Shown: one piece after another, positions 1-9,402 of the stretch | Layout of the letters: each line of letters begins with the position of its first letter | Numbering within the stretch: the first letter of the stretch is position 1 | Source: Pseudomonadota bacterium | GTDB taxonomy: Bacteria; Pseudomonadota; Gammaproteobacteria; Xanthomonadales; Rhodanobacteraceae | Length of the DNA: 9,765 bases | Direction: 5' to 3' | Assembly (NCBI GenBank): GCA_025351555.1 | Contig: JANXVS010000301.1 | Location: 1-9,765 of the forward strand | Notes under the pieces: generated by a model | Seen by the model: the letters and a program-made list of their open reading frames with translations, nothing else | What the model was told of the DNA's origin: nothing | Database searches by the model: none | Made by a program: the position numbers and the translations under genes

Positions 1-734
1 CGCCGACGCTGACCAGCTATGACTGCCGTCCGTATGTGTCCGGTCCCGCCGAGTCCTGCCCAGTCACAACTGCCCAGGCTGGCACGTACTACGTGATGGT
101 CAATACCTACGCTGCCTATTCGGGCACCACGCTTACGGGCAGCTACACTGCTGCGGGCACGGGTGGTACGCCGACGGCGAACTTCACGTTCACCACCAGT
201 GGCCTGACCGCGACGTTCACCGACTCCTCCACCGATGCAGGTGGCACGGTCGGCTCGTATGCCTGGACCTTCGGCGATGGCAGCACCTCGACCACGAAGA
301 GCCCCAGCCACACCTATGCAGCGGCCGGCACCTACAGCGTGACCGAAACGGTGAAGGACAGCGTCAATGGTGCGACCAACGCCAAGACGTCTTCGGTGAC
401 GGTCTCGGCCGCCAGCTGCGGCGGTTTGGTACTCTGCAGCGGCGTGGCGGTTGCCCTGCCGGCAGTGTCGACGGGCAGCTGGTCGTCGATTTACACGATG
501 ACGGTGGCAGCGGGCCATACGGTGACGTTCGCCACCTCAGGCGGTTCCGGCGATTCGGACCTGTACGTCAAGGCCGGTAGTGCGCCGACCCTGTCCAGCT
601 ACAATTGCCGTCCGTACACATCGACGACGAACGAGAGCTGCTCGTTCACGCCGTCGGTGAGCACCACTTACTACATCGGCGTGGAAGCTTATGCTTCCTA
701 CTCGGGCGTCAGCCTGAAGGGCACGAGCAACTAA
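1..734 (+). CDS. Secreted protein, C-terminal PPC-PKD-PPC region (5' end outside window)
   Basis: The reading frame is open from the left edge (first full codon at position 3) to TAA at 732-734, giving about 243 residues; the GTG at 36 is an internal valine, not a start. Visible in order: the end of a PPC-type (bacterial pre-peptidase C-terminal) beta domain, with SYDCRPY and YYVMVNTYAAYSG; a PKD domain of about 80 residues with the typical YAWTFGDGS and HTYAAAGTYSVT; then a complete PPC domain with DSDLYVKAG, SYNCRPY and YYIGVEAYASYSG. The two PPC tails are clear duplicates. Paired cysteines in each suggest disulfides and export. In known families such tails follow secreted peptidases (M4, M36, S8) or other exoenzymes and are often removed or used for substrate binding. 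The catalytic part is not in the window, so the enzyme class cannot be stated. Family call is firm, function is inferred. Confidence 0.85.
   Translation, partial: PTLTSYDCRPYVSGPAESCPVTTAQAGTYYVMVNTYAAYSGTTLTGSYTAAGTGGTPTANFTFTTSGLTATFTDSSTDAGGTVGSYAWTFGDGSTSTTKSPSHTYAAAGTYSVTETVKDSVNGATNAKTSSVTVSAASCGGLVLCSGVAVALPAVSTGSWSSIYTMTVAAGHTVTFATSGGSGDSDLYVKAGSAPTLSSYNCRPYTSTTNESCSFTPSVSTTYYIGVEAYASYSGVSLKGTSN
5..143 (+). repeat. First copy of duplicated PPC-domain 3' segment
   Basis: This coding stretch (SYDCRPY ... YYVMVNTYAAYSG) is a diverged copy of 591-724 (SYNCRPY ... YYIGVEAYASYSG). Spacing of the cysteines and aromatic residues is kept. It is an internal domain duplication around the PKD domain rather than a mobile repeat. 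Confidence 0.7.
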
Positions 735-746
735 GTGACGCGTCAC
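735..746. repeat. 12-bp perfect palindrome directly after stop codon
   Basis: GTGACGCGTCAC starts on the base after the TAA at 732-734. It is a perfect self-complementary dodecamer. It may be an extra base-pairing element ahead of the terminator or chance; no protein-binding site family is recognised. Confidence 0.4.
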
Positions 747-751
747 GCAGG

Positions 752-782
752 TTGATCGAGTCTTCACAGAAGGCTCGATCAA
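752..782 (+). other. Hairpin upstream of terminator
   Basis: TTGATCGAG (752-760) is perfectly complementary to CTCGATCAA (774-782) with a 13-nt loop. It is followed by AACCC and not by a T run, so it is not a terminator itself. It may protect the 3' end of the upstream mRNA. Confidence 0.55.
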
Positions 783-796
783 ACCCGGTAACTCGG

Positions 797-824
797 ACCC
801 CGGCTTCGGCCGGGGTTTTTTTTT
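797..824 (+). terminator. Intrinsic terminator of the secreted-protein gene
   Basis: CCCCGGC (798-804) pairs with GCCGGGG (809-815) around a TTCG loop, the stable UUCG tetraloop closed by C-G, with A797-T816 as an extra pair. Nine T residues follow at 816-824. This is a textbook rho-independent terminator for plus-strand transcription. On the minus strand there is no T run after the stem, so it is not evidently a terminator for the convergent asparaginase-like gene ending at 874. Confidence 0.92.
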
Positions 825-873
825 AAGGAAAAACGCTTGATCCGCTGGTTCTCTCGGGCGCGTGCAAGCCCCT

Positions 874-1365
874 TTACTGAAGCGCCTCGAACCGATTGGC
901 TTCCACGTTCTTGCGCACGCGCGACGGATCCCATACACGGCCGTTCATGGTGATATAGACGCCATCGGGCAGCGTCTGAATGGCGCCGACCGCGCAGCCG
1001 ATGTTGAACACGGCATCCGATCCCTGAAACCGCGCCGGATTGAGTGAGCCGGTCAGCACGATCACCTTGCCCGGGATGTCGGCGAGCACGCGCGCCGTTT
1101 CGACCATCGTGTCGGTGCCGTGCGTCACCAATACATGCCGGTGCGGTTGCGCTGTGATCGTGCGCCGGATCAGGTCGCGATCCGCGTCGTCCATGTGCAG
1201 GCTGTCCTTGCGCATCAAGGCGATTACATCGAACGCGAAGGCCACGCCGAGCTGGTTAAGGATCTCGCCAATCTGTGGCGCGCCAATCTGGAAACTCGAT
1301 TTGTCGTCGAAGTATATTTTGTCGATCGTGCCGCCGGTGGCGACGATGGTCAGATGCTGGAGCAT
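874..1365 (-). CDS. Short stand-alone asparaginase-like (N-terminal domain) protein
   Basis: 163 residues matching the N-terminal domain of L-asparaginases. The first signature is IVATGGTIDKIY at residues 7-18 (Thr13 is the nucleophile position). The second is VTHGTDTMVETA at 80-91 (Thr84, Asp85). These are followed by VIVLTGS and YITMNGRVW. The ATG at 1365 is chosen because GAGGA (1373-1377) lies 7 nt upstream; an earlier in-frame start at 1419 would sit inside the neighbouring gene. Classical enzymes have about 330 residues with a C-terminal domain completing the site. Here that domain is absent, and the position aligning with the catalytic Lys (Lys162 of E. coli AnsB) appears to be Ile129. 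Half-length members of this family exist in proteobacteria, so this is probably an intact gene and not a fragment. Hydrolysis of asparagine is therefore doubtful. It starts 10 nt after the acyl-CoA dehydrogenase gene, so co-transcription is likely. Confidence 0.85.
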   Translation of the reverse strand: MLQHLTIVATGGTIDKIYFDDKSSFQIGAPQIGEILNQLGVAFAFDVIALMRKDSLHMDDADRDLIRRTITAQPHRHVLVTHGTDTMVETARVLADIPGKVIVLTGSLNPARFQGSDAVFNIGCAVGAIQTLPDGVYITMNGRVWDPSRVRKNVEANRFEALQ

Positions 1366-1372
1366 GGGGTGA

Positions 1373-1377
1373 TCCTC
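1373..1377 (-). promoter_or_regulatory. Ribosome binding site of asparaginase-like gene
   Basis: GAGGA on the minus strand, 7 nt before the ATG at 1365. It overlaps the TGA stop of the upstream acyl-CoA dehydrogenase gene (1376-1378), so translation of the two is probably linked. It fixes the start of the asparaginase-like gene. Confidence 0.75.
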
Positions 1378-3046
1378 AATAGCTGTCGCTAGCCAGCATC
1401 TGCGCGTCGTGCAGGCCATTGGATTTCAGCCGCAGCAAGCCATGGTCGGCGAAACGTCGCGCGGCAGCAGCAGGGCGTGGGTCGTTCTCGGCGCGCAACG
1501 CCCATTCCGCATGGCGCGTGAGCAGGGACAATGCCAGCATGCGCGCAAGGCCGAATGCCAGCTCGCGGCCGCCAGCCTCCATGCGTTCGCGTTCGCCGGA
1601 CGAGGCTTTCTGCAGCCACTCGGTGATTCTTGTTGCGCCTTCGCGCGCGGCGCGCGCGCAGGGTTCCAGTTCCGGCGCCTGAACCTGCGAAAGGATCGCG
1701 CGTTGTGCACTGAGCAGCGGTTGCAGGCCACCAGTGGCGCGGAATGCGCGCAGGAAATCCAGCGCTTGCACATTGCTGGTGCCTTCCCAGATCGACCACA
1801 CCTGGGCATCGCGCAGCAATTGCGGAATGCCGCTATCTTCCAGATAACCCATACCGCCGAAACATTCACAAGTCTCAGACGCGATCGTGACCGCGAGTTT
1901 GCCAGTCCACAATTTCACCAGCGGCGTAAGCAGGCGTAGCAGATTCTGCTGCGCTTCGTCGGCTTGGCCCATCTGCACGCGGCCAAGCAGTTCGGTGACG
2001 TAGAAAGCAAGATGAAACGCGGCTTCGTATTCGGCCTGCATGCCGGCGAGCGTGTCCTGATGCAGCGCCTGCTCGGCCAGCGGCTTGCCGAACACTACGC
2101 GGCGATTTGAATAGTCGCGCACCAGAGCGATGCAGCGGCGCATGGTCGCGAGCGCACCGATCGCATTCCAGGCGCGCGTCACGTTGAGCATCGGCGCGAT
2201 CTGGCGCACGCCGTGCTTTGCCTCGCCGACGAGCTCAGCCGGCGCGCCGTCGAGGCGGATTTCAGCAGTCGGCAGCTCGCGCGTGCCGAGCTTATCCTTG
2301 AGCCGGTCGAGCGTGATATTGCGCCAGCGGCCGTCGGGTTTCAGCGGTTCGAGATAAAACAGTGCAAGGCTGTCGGAACCGGGGGCAGCGCCGGCCGGAC
2401 GCGCCAGCGCCAGCGCGGTCTGCGCGTTGATCGCCGAAGTGAACCATTTGCGTCCGTACAGGCGCCAGCGGCCGTTTTCCTCACGCGCCACGGTCTCGGT
2501 TCCGGAAACATCCGAGCCGCCAGCGTTTTCGGTCATCCATTGGCCACTGATCCAGAACTGCTCGGGATCACGACTCAAAAAATGCGGCATGGCGCGATCG
2601 ATCAGACGCTGATTGCCGGAAGCCTTCAACGCGGTAGCGGCGCCATCGGTCATCGCCAACGGGCAAGTGTAGAACTCGCTGGCACAATGGAACAAGTATA
2701 CCATTGCAAATTGATGCACTCGCGCCGAGGTGCCATGAATGGTTTCGTGGCCCGCCGCGACCAGGCCATGACGCGCCGCCAGCGGTTGCGCCGCAAGCCA
2801 GGCTGGCGTCAGCTCGATACGGTCGATGCGTTCGCCCCAGGCGTCCATGTGCGTGAGCTTGGGCTCGCAGCGTTCGCGCGTGCGCGACTGCGCCCAGGCG
2901 CTGGAGGCATATTCGCCGAGATCAGTCAGATCGCCCTCGATCGCGCTGAGTACCGCCGGCGGCAGTACGCGGCGCAGATACGAGCGCAGCACGCGATCGT
3001 CGAGATACTGATTGCTCAGCATCGGCGCGGCTTGCAGGAAAGGCAT
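1376..3046 (-). CDS. Acyl-CoA dehydrogenase family protein, AidB/ACAD11-like
   Basis: 556 residues, longer than the usual ~380-residue acyl-CoA dehydrogenases and close to the ~540 of AidB. Flavin-dependent dehydrogenase motifs are in order: MTENAGGSDV (171-180) and GRKWFTSA (198-205) in the beta domain; RVVFGKPLAEQ (316-326); ECFGGMGYLEDSG (394-406); and IWEGTSNVQALD (419-430), where the Glu of the WEG motif (Glu421) is the likely catalytic or equivalent residue. A helical C-terminal extension of about 115 residues follows. AidB of E. coli belongs to the alkylation response and binds DNA. Other members of this clade oxidise long or unusual acyl-CoAs. The sequence does not decide between these roles. 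The start at 3046 has only a weak GGAATCC upstream; the next Met (3022) has no better site. It heads a two-gene unit with the asparaginase-like gene. Confidence 0.88.
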   Translation of the reverse strand: MPFLQAAPMLSNQYLDDRVLRSYLRRVLPPAVLSAIEGDLTDLGEYASSAWAQSRTRERCEPKLTHMDAWGERIDRIELTPAWLAAQPLAARHGLVAAGHETIHGTSARVHQFAMVYLFHCASEFYTCPLAMTDGAATALKASGNQRLIDRAMPHFLSRDPEQFWISGQWMTENAGGSDVSGTETVAREENGRWRLYGRKWFTSAINAQTALALARPAGAAPGSDSLALFYLEPLKPDGRWRNITLDRLKDKLGTRELPTAEIRLDGAPAELVGEAKHGVRQIAPMLNVTRAWNAIGALATMRRCIALVRDYSNRRVVFGKPLAEQALHQDTLAGMQAEYEAAFHLAFYVTELLGRVQMGQADEAQQNLLRLLTPLVKLWTGKLAVTIASETCECFGGMGYLEDSGIPQLLRDAQVWSIWEGTSNVQALDFLRAFRATGGLQPLLSAQRAILSQVQAPELEPCARAAREGATRITEWLQKASSGERERMEAGGRELAFGLARMLALSLLTRHAEWALRAENDPRPAAAARRFADHGLLRLKSNGLHDAQMLASDSY

Positions 3047-3221
3047 GGGACGGATTCCGGGTGCGGTGCGAGCAAATTACACGGATGCAAAAAAATCGAC
3101 AAGCGTTGCGAAGTTTGTATTCGCGCGAGGGGTGGCCCACTTCCTTCTCCCCTCGGGAGAAGGTGGCCCGAAGGGCCGGATGAGGGTGCGAATACGCCGT
3201 GCGTCCAGCTCCGCCCGACCC

Positions 3222-5196
<1,975 letters not shown>

Positions 5197-5200
<4 letters not shown>

Positions 5201-5661
5201 GTCGCATCATCAGCACCTTATTCCTGGCGCTCGTTGCCAGTACCGCAGCAGCCGCGACGGCGGCCAAGCCGGCCCTGGTCGTTACCACGCTCGACGGCAG
5301 CAGCTTCGATCTGGCGAAGCAAAGTGGAAAATGGGTTATTGTGAACTATTGGGCAACCTGGTGTTCGCCGTGCCTGAAGGAGTTGCCCGACATCTCCGCG
5401 TATGTCACGGCGCACAAGGACAAGGTCGCCGCGATCGGCCTGGATTTCGAAGACAGCGACAAGGCCGATGTCGAAAAATTCCTGAAGACGCATGTACTCA
5501 GCTACCCGGTCGCGCAGGTCGATATCGACAATCCGCCCAAGGATTTCGACACGCCCAAGGGCCTGCCGAACACTTATATCATCGCCCCCGACGGACACGT
5601 GGCCAAGGCGTTCATGGGGCCGATAACGACCAAGGATCTGGATACGGTAATCGGCGGCTGA
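5197..5661 (+). CDS. TlpA-like exported thioredoxin-fold protein
   Basis: 154 residues. An N-terminal signal peptide (SRIISTLFLALVASTAAAA, cleavage near 20-23) sends it to the periplasm. The thioredoxin-like domain carries NYWATWCSPCLKELP, with the CxxC pair at Cys56 and Cys59, and the cis-proline motif GLPNTYII (Pro124). These belong to the TlpA/ResA group of thiol-disulfide reductases, which reduce disulfides in apocytochromes or other exported proteins. The mature part is near the minimal domain size. No CcmG-type or other cytochrome maturation gene is nearby, so the substrate is unknown. It is translationally coupled to yihY and followed by acyP after 11 nt. Confidence 0.9.
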
Positions 5662-5672
5662 TCGCTTGCACC

Positions 5673-5939
5673 ATGTCCTGCGCGAAATTCATCGTCAATG
5701 GCAAGGTGCAGGGCGTGTTCTTCCGCGCGTCGGCACGATCGCAGGCGCAGGAGCTGGCTTTAAGCGGCTACGCAAAAAATTTGCCGAATGGAGACGTCGA
5801 AGTCTTGGCCAGCGGCAGTGACGCGGCGCTCGACGCGCTTGAGCGTTGGTTGCATATCGGGCCGCCTGCGGCACAAGTCGCAAGCGTGAGGCGCTCGGCT
5901 GTGGAGCTGGGGCCAACCGGGCAGTTCCGCGTACTCTGA
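5673..5939 (+). CDS. acyP: Acylphosphatase
   Basis: 88 residues, the typical length. Acylphosphatases hydrolyse carboxyl-phosphate bonds in small molecules such as acetyl phosphate or 1,3-bisphosphoglycerate. Motif one is VNGKVQGVFFR (8-18), with catalytic Arg18 in the phosphate cradle. Motif two is GYAKNLPNGDVEV (32-44), with Asn36 as the water-positioning residue. Both signatures are intact. The ATG at 5673 has no strong Shine-Dalgarno; it lies 11 nt after the tlpA-like stop, suggesting re-initiation or co-translation. It converges with ppk2, with only 9 nt between the two stop codons and no visible terminator. Confidence 0.92.
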   Translation: MSCAKFIVNGKVQGVFFRASARSQAQELALSGYAKNLPNGDVEVLASGSDAALDALERWLHIGPPAAQVASVRRSAVELGPTGQFRVL

Positions 5940-5948
5940 ACCAGCTCG

Positions 5949-6716
5949 CTAAAACGTCTTCTTCACCCACAGTGATTTGTCGGGCAATTCCTCCAAGCCA
6001 AGATCGCCCTTGAGCCTGGGCAGCTTGAGCGGCTTGACCACGGTCTTGCGCTCGGGCAGGTGATCCAGCAGGTGCCGGATCAGGTTGAGTCGGCCGCGGT
6101 GCTGATCGTTGAAATCGGCCACGAACCATGGCGCATAGTCGGTGTGCGTGCGCTTGATCATCGCGTCGCGCGCATCGCCATAGGCCTGATACTGAGTGCG
6201 TGCAGCAACATCAATCGGTGAAATCTTCCAGCGCTTGAGCGGGTTCTCGGCGCGTTCGGCGAAACGGTCTTCCTGTTCTTGCTGATCCACGGCCAACCAG
6301 TACTTGAGCAGCACGATGCCATCGTCGACAAGGCTGCGCTCGAATACCGGACATTGCACGAGGAAGCGCTGGTATTCGGCGTCGCTGCAGAAACCCATCA
6401 CATGCTCGACGCCGGCGCGGTTGTACCAGCTGCGGTCGAACAGCACGATTTCGCCCGCGGCTGGCAGGTGCTCGATGTAGCGTTGAAAGTACCATTGTGT
6501 ACTTTCGCGCTCGCTCGGTTTGCTAAGCGCCACGATGCGGTAGTGGCGCGTATCCAGATACTCGCTGATCGCCTTGATCACGCCACCCTTGCCGGCGGCA
6601 TCGCGGCCTTCGAACACCACAACCACGCGCTTCCCACTCTGGATCAGCCAGCGTTGCAGCTCGACCAGTTCGACCGAGATTTGCTTGAGATGTTTTTCGT
6701 ATTTTTCCTTTTTCAC
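5949..6716 (-). CDS. ppk2: Polyphosphate kinase 2 family protein (class I)
   Basis: 255 residues, single-domain size. PPK2 enzymes move phosphate between inorganic polyphosphate and nucleotides; single-domain class-I members mainly phosphorylate nucleoside diphosphates. Walker A is [11 protein letters not shown] (35-45) and Walker B is LFDRSWYNR (92-100). Also seen are [13 protein letters not shown] (68-80), the lid region [18 protein letters not shown] (149-166), and ending elements [14 protein letters not shown] (191-204). All key residues look intact. The start is GTG at 6714-6716, supported by GGGAG (6724-6728) 7 nt upstream. It overlaps the moaB stop (GTGA) and is the last gene of the three-gene minus-strand operon. 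The subclass (I versus III) is inferred from size and overall resemblance. Confidence 0.93.
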   Translation of the reverse strand: MKKEKYEKHLKQISVELVELQRWLIQSGKRVVVVFEGRDAAGKGGVIKAISEYLDTRHYRIVALSKPSERESTQWYFQRYIEHLPAAGEIVLFDRSWYNRAGVEHVMGFCSDAEYQRFLVQCPVFERSLVDDGIVLLKYWLAVDQQEQEDRFAERAENPLKRWKISPIDVAARTQYQAYGDARDAMIKRTHTDYAPWFVADFNDQHRGRLNLIRHLLDHLPERKTVVKPLKLPRLKGDLGLEELPDKSLWVKKTF

Positions 6717-7243
6717 AAGGTTTCTCCCTCATGTAGACGTGGCAGCAGTCCCACCAGATTGCACGGCTTGGTGCGCGCGTCCAATTGTGCGCACAGCAAC
6801 TTTTCCCAAGCTGTGCGGCAGGCCGACGTCGAGCCGGGCAGGCAGAAGATGAACTTGTCGTTCGCCAGGCCTGCGAACGCGCGCGATTGCAGGGTCGCCG
6901 TGCCGATCTCGTCGAAGCTGAGTACGCGGAACAGCTCGCCGAAGCCAGGCATTTCCTTGTCCAGCAGTGGGCGAATCGCCTCAGGGGTGGAATCGCGTCC
7001 GGTAAAACCGGTACCGCCAGTGATGAGGATGCCGTTGACTTCCGACTCGGCGATCCAGGCCGAAACGACCGCACGCAAACGGTAACGGTCGTCGCGCGCG
7101 ATTGCGCGCGCGTGCAGGCGATGGCCGGCTGCTGTCAATGCATCGCGCAGATAGTCGCCGGAAGTGTCGTTATTCACGCCACGCGTGTCGGACACCGTGA
7201 GTACACAAAGCGACAAGGCGACAAATTCACTTTTTGCAGTCAT
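6713..7243 (-). CDS. moaB: MoaB/MogA-type molybdenum cofactor biosynthesis protein
   Basis: 176 residues, the normal length for MoaB. MoaB/MogA proteins bind molybdopterin and, in MogA, adenylylate it before molybdate insertion; MoaB paralogues are often poorly active. Visible: [19 protein letters not shown] (14-32), the core [19 protein letters not shown] (72-90), [13 protein letters not shown] (110-122), and [18 protein letters not shown] (133-150). The substrate-binding TGGTG and LPGS loops are intact. The ATG at 7241-7243 has GGAG 8 nt upstream (7252-7255) and overlaps the stop of the upstream glycosyltransferase. No other cofactor genes are in the window. Confidence 0.93.
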   Translation of the reverse strand: MTAKSEFVALSLCVLTVSDTRGVNNDTSGDYLRDALTAAGHRLHARAIARDDRYRLRAVVSAWIAESEVNGILITGGTGFTGRDSTPEAIRPLLDKEMPGFGELFRVLSFDEIGTATLQSRAFAGLANDKFIFCLPGSTSACRTAWEKLLCAQLDARTKPCNLVGLLPRLHEGETL

Positions 7244-9348
7244 GCAGTCAGCTCCAGATCGCGTATTTCACCGCCGCGCTCGAAGGTCTTGAACATCAGC
7301 GTCAGCAAGGCCTCGAAATCGCGCGTATAGGCGGCCATGTCAAACAGGCCGCCAGCATCGCGCGCGGCGGCGACGCGCTCGCGCAGGGCGTGCAGCGCCG
7401 CCGGATCTTGCCCGAGGCGTATCGCCAGTTCGACATAAGTCTGATCGGATGCGGCGTTCAATTGGTCCAGCCCCAGATGGTGATTCAAGCTGCCGGCCAC
7501 GCGCGAGGCGAAGGTCGCACCAGGTTGGGTCAGCACCGGACAGCCTGTCCATAGCGCATCGCTGGCCGTGGTATGTGCGTTGTAAGGGTTCGTATCAAGA
7601 AAAAGATCGACGTGGCGATAGCGCGCCAGATGTTCGGCGTGTGGCACGTGCAAAGCAAACACCAGTCGGCGCGGATCGACTCCGGCGGCACGCGCCGCGC
7701 CGCGCAGATGTTCGTCCGCGCCGCTGCCAGGTGGTCCGGCAAGTAACCACAAGACAGCATCCGGCACGGCCTTGAGAATCTTCATCCAGCGCGCAACGCT
7801 GCGCAGGGTGAACTTCCACGATTGATTGAAGCTGGCATAGACGACGCCGGGTTCGGGCAGGCCGAACAATTTCCGCGGCGGCGGTTCGGCGACCGTTCGC
7901 GTCGTATCGGACGGTTGATAGCAGCGCGGCAGCCTGGCGATGGCCTCGCTGTAGTGTTCGCGCTGCTGCGCGGGAATCAGGAAGCGGTCGGCGATCAGGT
8001 AATCACACCACGGTGCGCCGAGCGAACCCGGATAGGCCAGCCAGTTCACCTGCAGCGGCGCCGGCCGCAGCGCCAGCAATTGCGGACGCGAATCTTCGCA
8101 GTAGCCATCCAGATCGATCAGGATGTCGCATTGGCCGTCGCGCAGATGACGCAACATCGCCTCCAGCGACTGCGCGGAAATATCGTGGAATTCGTGAAAC
8201 GCGCTGGCCAGCCGTTTACGCAGGCTGCCGCCATCATTGATGGTCGTGGCATAGCCCAGGGTATGCAACTTGGTGCCACGCAGACGCTCAATCAGTTCAA
8301 CGATCAGCAGTGTGGTCGGGTGCTCGCCGAAGCCGGCGGAAATGAAACCCACGCGGATTGGTCCGTCCTTGCGTGCATGCGGACGCGGTGCCAGTCGCGT
8401 TTCCAGCGGCGCGATCTGTGCCTGCCGCGCAAGCGCAAATTCGCGCGCACACGCCAGTTGCTGCGCAGGAGTGGAATCTTCCACAAGTAGTGAAAATGGC
8501 GTGATTCCCGCTGCACCGCGATCTACACCGTCGAGCAGGCGCCGGCTCAGTGGCGGCAAGGCATGCCAGTCGCAGAGGCGTCGCCGCAGATAGACCAGTT
8601 GCGACAATGCCGGCCAGAATTCGGGTGCGGCCTGCAGACAGGCGTCGTACTCGCGCAGCGCCGCGGCAAAATCGCCGTGCTCGCCCAGCGCCAGTGCAAA
8701 TTGATAATGAAATTGCGCGTTGCCCGGCGCCAGATGCGCCGCCTCGCGCCAGGCTTCAAGAGCGGCCGGTTTGCGGCCGGCTTCGCTGAGCACGTTGCCG
8801 AGCACGAACTGTGCATCGGCCCATTGCGGCGCGAGCGCGATGGCACGTCGCGCGCTGCTCTGGGCGCGATCGAGCTGGTGGATCGACAGTAATGCCGCGG
8901 CCTGATTGATCCATGCGCGTGCGTAGTCGGGCTTCTGCACGATGGCCTTGGCGAAACAGTCGGCGGCGCCGTGATAATCACCACGCGCGTCGAGCAGGCT
9001 GCCCAGATTGTTCAGCGCCGCGGCGTGATTCGGCGCCAGCACCAGGGCGCGTCGCAACGCACGCTCGGCTTCATCCAGATGGCCGCGTGCGGTGTGGACG
9101 CTGGCCAGGTTGCACAGCGATTCGATCGAGTTCGGTGCCAGTTTCAACGCACGTTCGAGCGCGCCTTGGGCCGCGTCGACCTCACCCTGCTGCAGGGCGC
9201 AGATGGCGGTCAGCCGCCACAGCTCAGCCTGCTCCGGATAGCGTTCGAGCAGGCTGCCGGCGCGCACCCGCGCAGCAGCCAGATCGCCGCGCGAGATCAT
9301 CTCGATCAGTTCGGTAAGGCCCATTCCCAACGCAGGATCGAAATTCAC
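7240..9348 (-). CDS. TPR protein with O-GlcNAc-transferase-like (GT41) domain
   Basis: 702 residues in the chosen form. The N-terminal ~250 residues contain about seven TPR repeats (for example NNLGSLLDARGDYHGAADCF), a protein-interaction solenoid. The rest is a GT41 (OGT/SPINDLY-type) domain. It has VGFISAGFGEHPTT (His343, equivalent to the conserved His of OGT) and IDLDGY. LALRPAPLQVNWLAYPG follows, then YASFNQSWK with Lys512 (the UDP-binding Lys842 equivalent) and NAHTTASDALWTGCP. Characterised GT41 enzymes add GlcNAc or related sugars to Ser/Thr of proteins; here donor and target are unknown. Start: GTG at 9348 is preferred because GGAGG (9355-9359) sits 6 nt upstream; a GTG at 9384 would add 12 residues but has no Shine-Dalgarno. 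It heads the operon with moaB and ppk2. The usual Asp in the SxDF motif is Gly here. Confidence 0.9.
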   Translation of the reverse strand: MNFDPALGMGLTELIEMISRGDLAAARVRAGSLLERYPEQAELWRLTAICALQQGEVDAAQGALERALKLAPNSIESLCNLASVHTARGHLDEAERALRRALVLAPNHAAALNNLGSLLDARGDYHGAADCFAKAIVQKPDYARAWINQAAALLSIHQLDRAQSSARRAIALAPQWADAQFVLGNVLSEAGRKPAALEAWREAAHLAPGNAQFHYQFALALGEHGDFAAALREYDACLQAAPEFWPALSQLVYLRRRLCDWHALPPLSRRLLDGVDRGAAGITPFSLLVEDSTPAQQLACAREFALARQAQIAPLETRLAPRPHARKDGPIRVGFISAGFGEHPTTLLIVELIERLRGTKLHTLGYATTINDGGSLRKRLASAFHEFHDISAQSLEAMLRHLRDGQCDILIDLDGYCEDSRPQLLALRPAPLQVNWLAYPGSLGAPWCDYLIADRFLIPAQQREHYSEAIARLPRCYQPSDTTRTVAEPPPRKLFGLPEPGVVYASFNQSWKFTLRSVARWMKILKAVPDAVLWLLAGPPGSGADEHLRGAARAAGVDPRRLVFALHVPHAEHLARYRHVDLFLDTNPYNAHTTASDALWTGCPVLTQPGATFASRVAGSLNHHLGLDQLNAASDQTYVELAIRLGQDPAALHALRERVAAARDAGGLFDMAAYTRDFEALLTLMFKTFERGGEIRDLELTA

Positions 9349-9351
9349 CTT

Positions 9352-9402
9352 GGCCCTCCGCGGCGTGAACGCGCATCGTGCCACAGTAGGGAGCGGAGGG
9401 CC
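9352..9402 (-). promoter_or_regulatory. Inverted repeat covering the Shine-Dalgarno of the TPR/GT41 gene
   Basis: GGCCCTCCG (9352-9360, plus strand) and CGGAGGGCC (9394-9402) are perfect complements, separated by 33 nt. Read as minus-strand RNA, the downstream arm contains the GGAGG that decides the GTG start at 9348. If the leader is transcribed that far, a 9-bp stem would hide the ribosome binding site. This is a structural observation; regulation is inferred. Confidence 0.45.

Noticed and set aside
537..938. Minus-strand open frame of about 133 codons across the terminator
   Set aside because: It runs opposite to the clear PPC domain and through the intrinsic terminator; its protein shows no domain and it is an antisense shadow.
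1636..1662. Alternating CG tract (also near 7093-7113) as a Z-DNA or regulatory element
   Set aside because: Both lie inside coding regions rich in Ala and Arg codons, and composition alone explains them.
7822..8490. 222-codon plus-strand frame opposite the GT41 gene
   Set aside because: Antisense shadow of a motif-confirmed gene; no domain recognised and no ribosome binding site supporting it.
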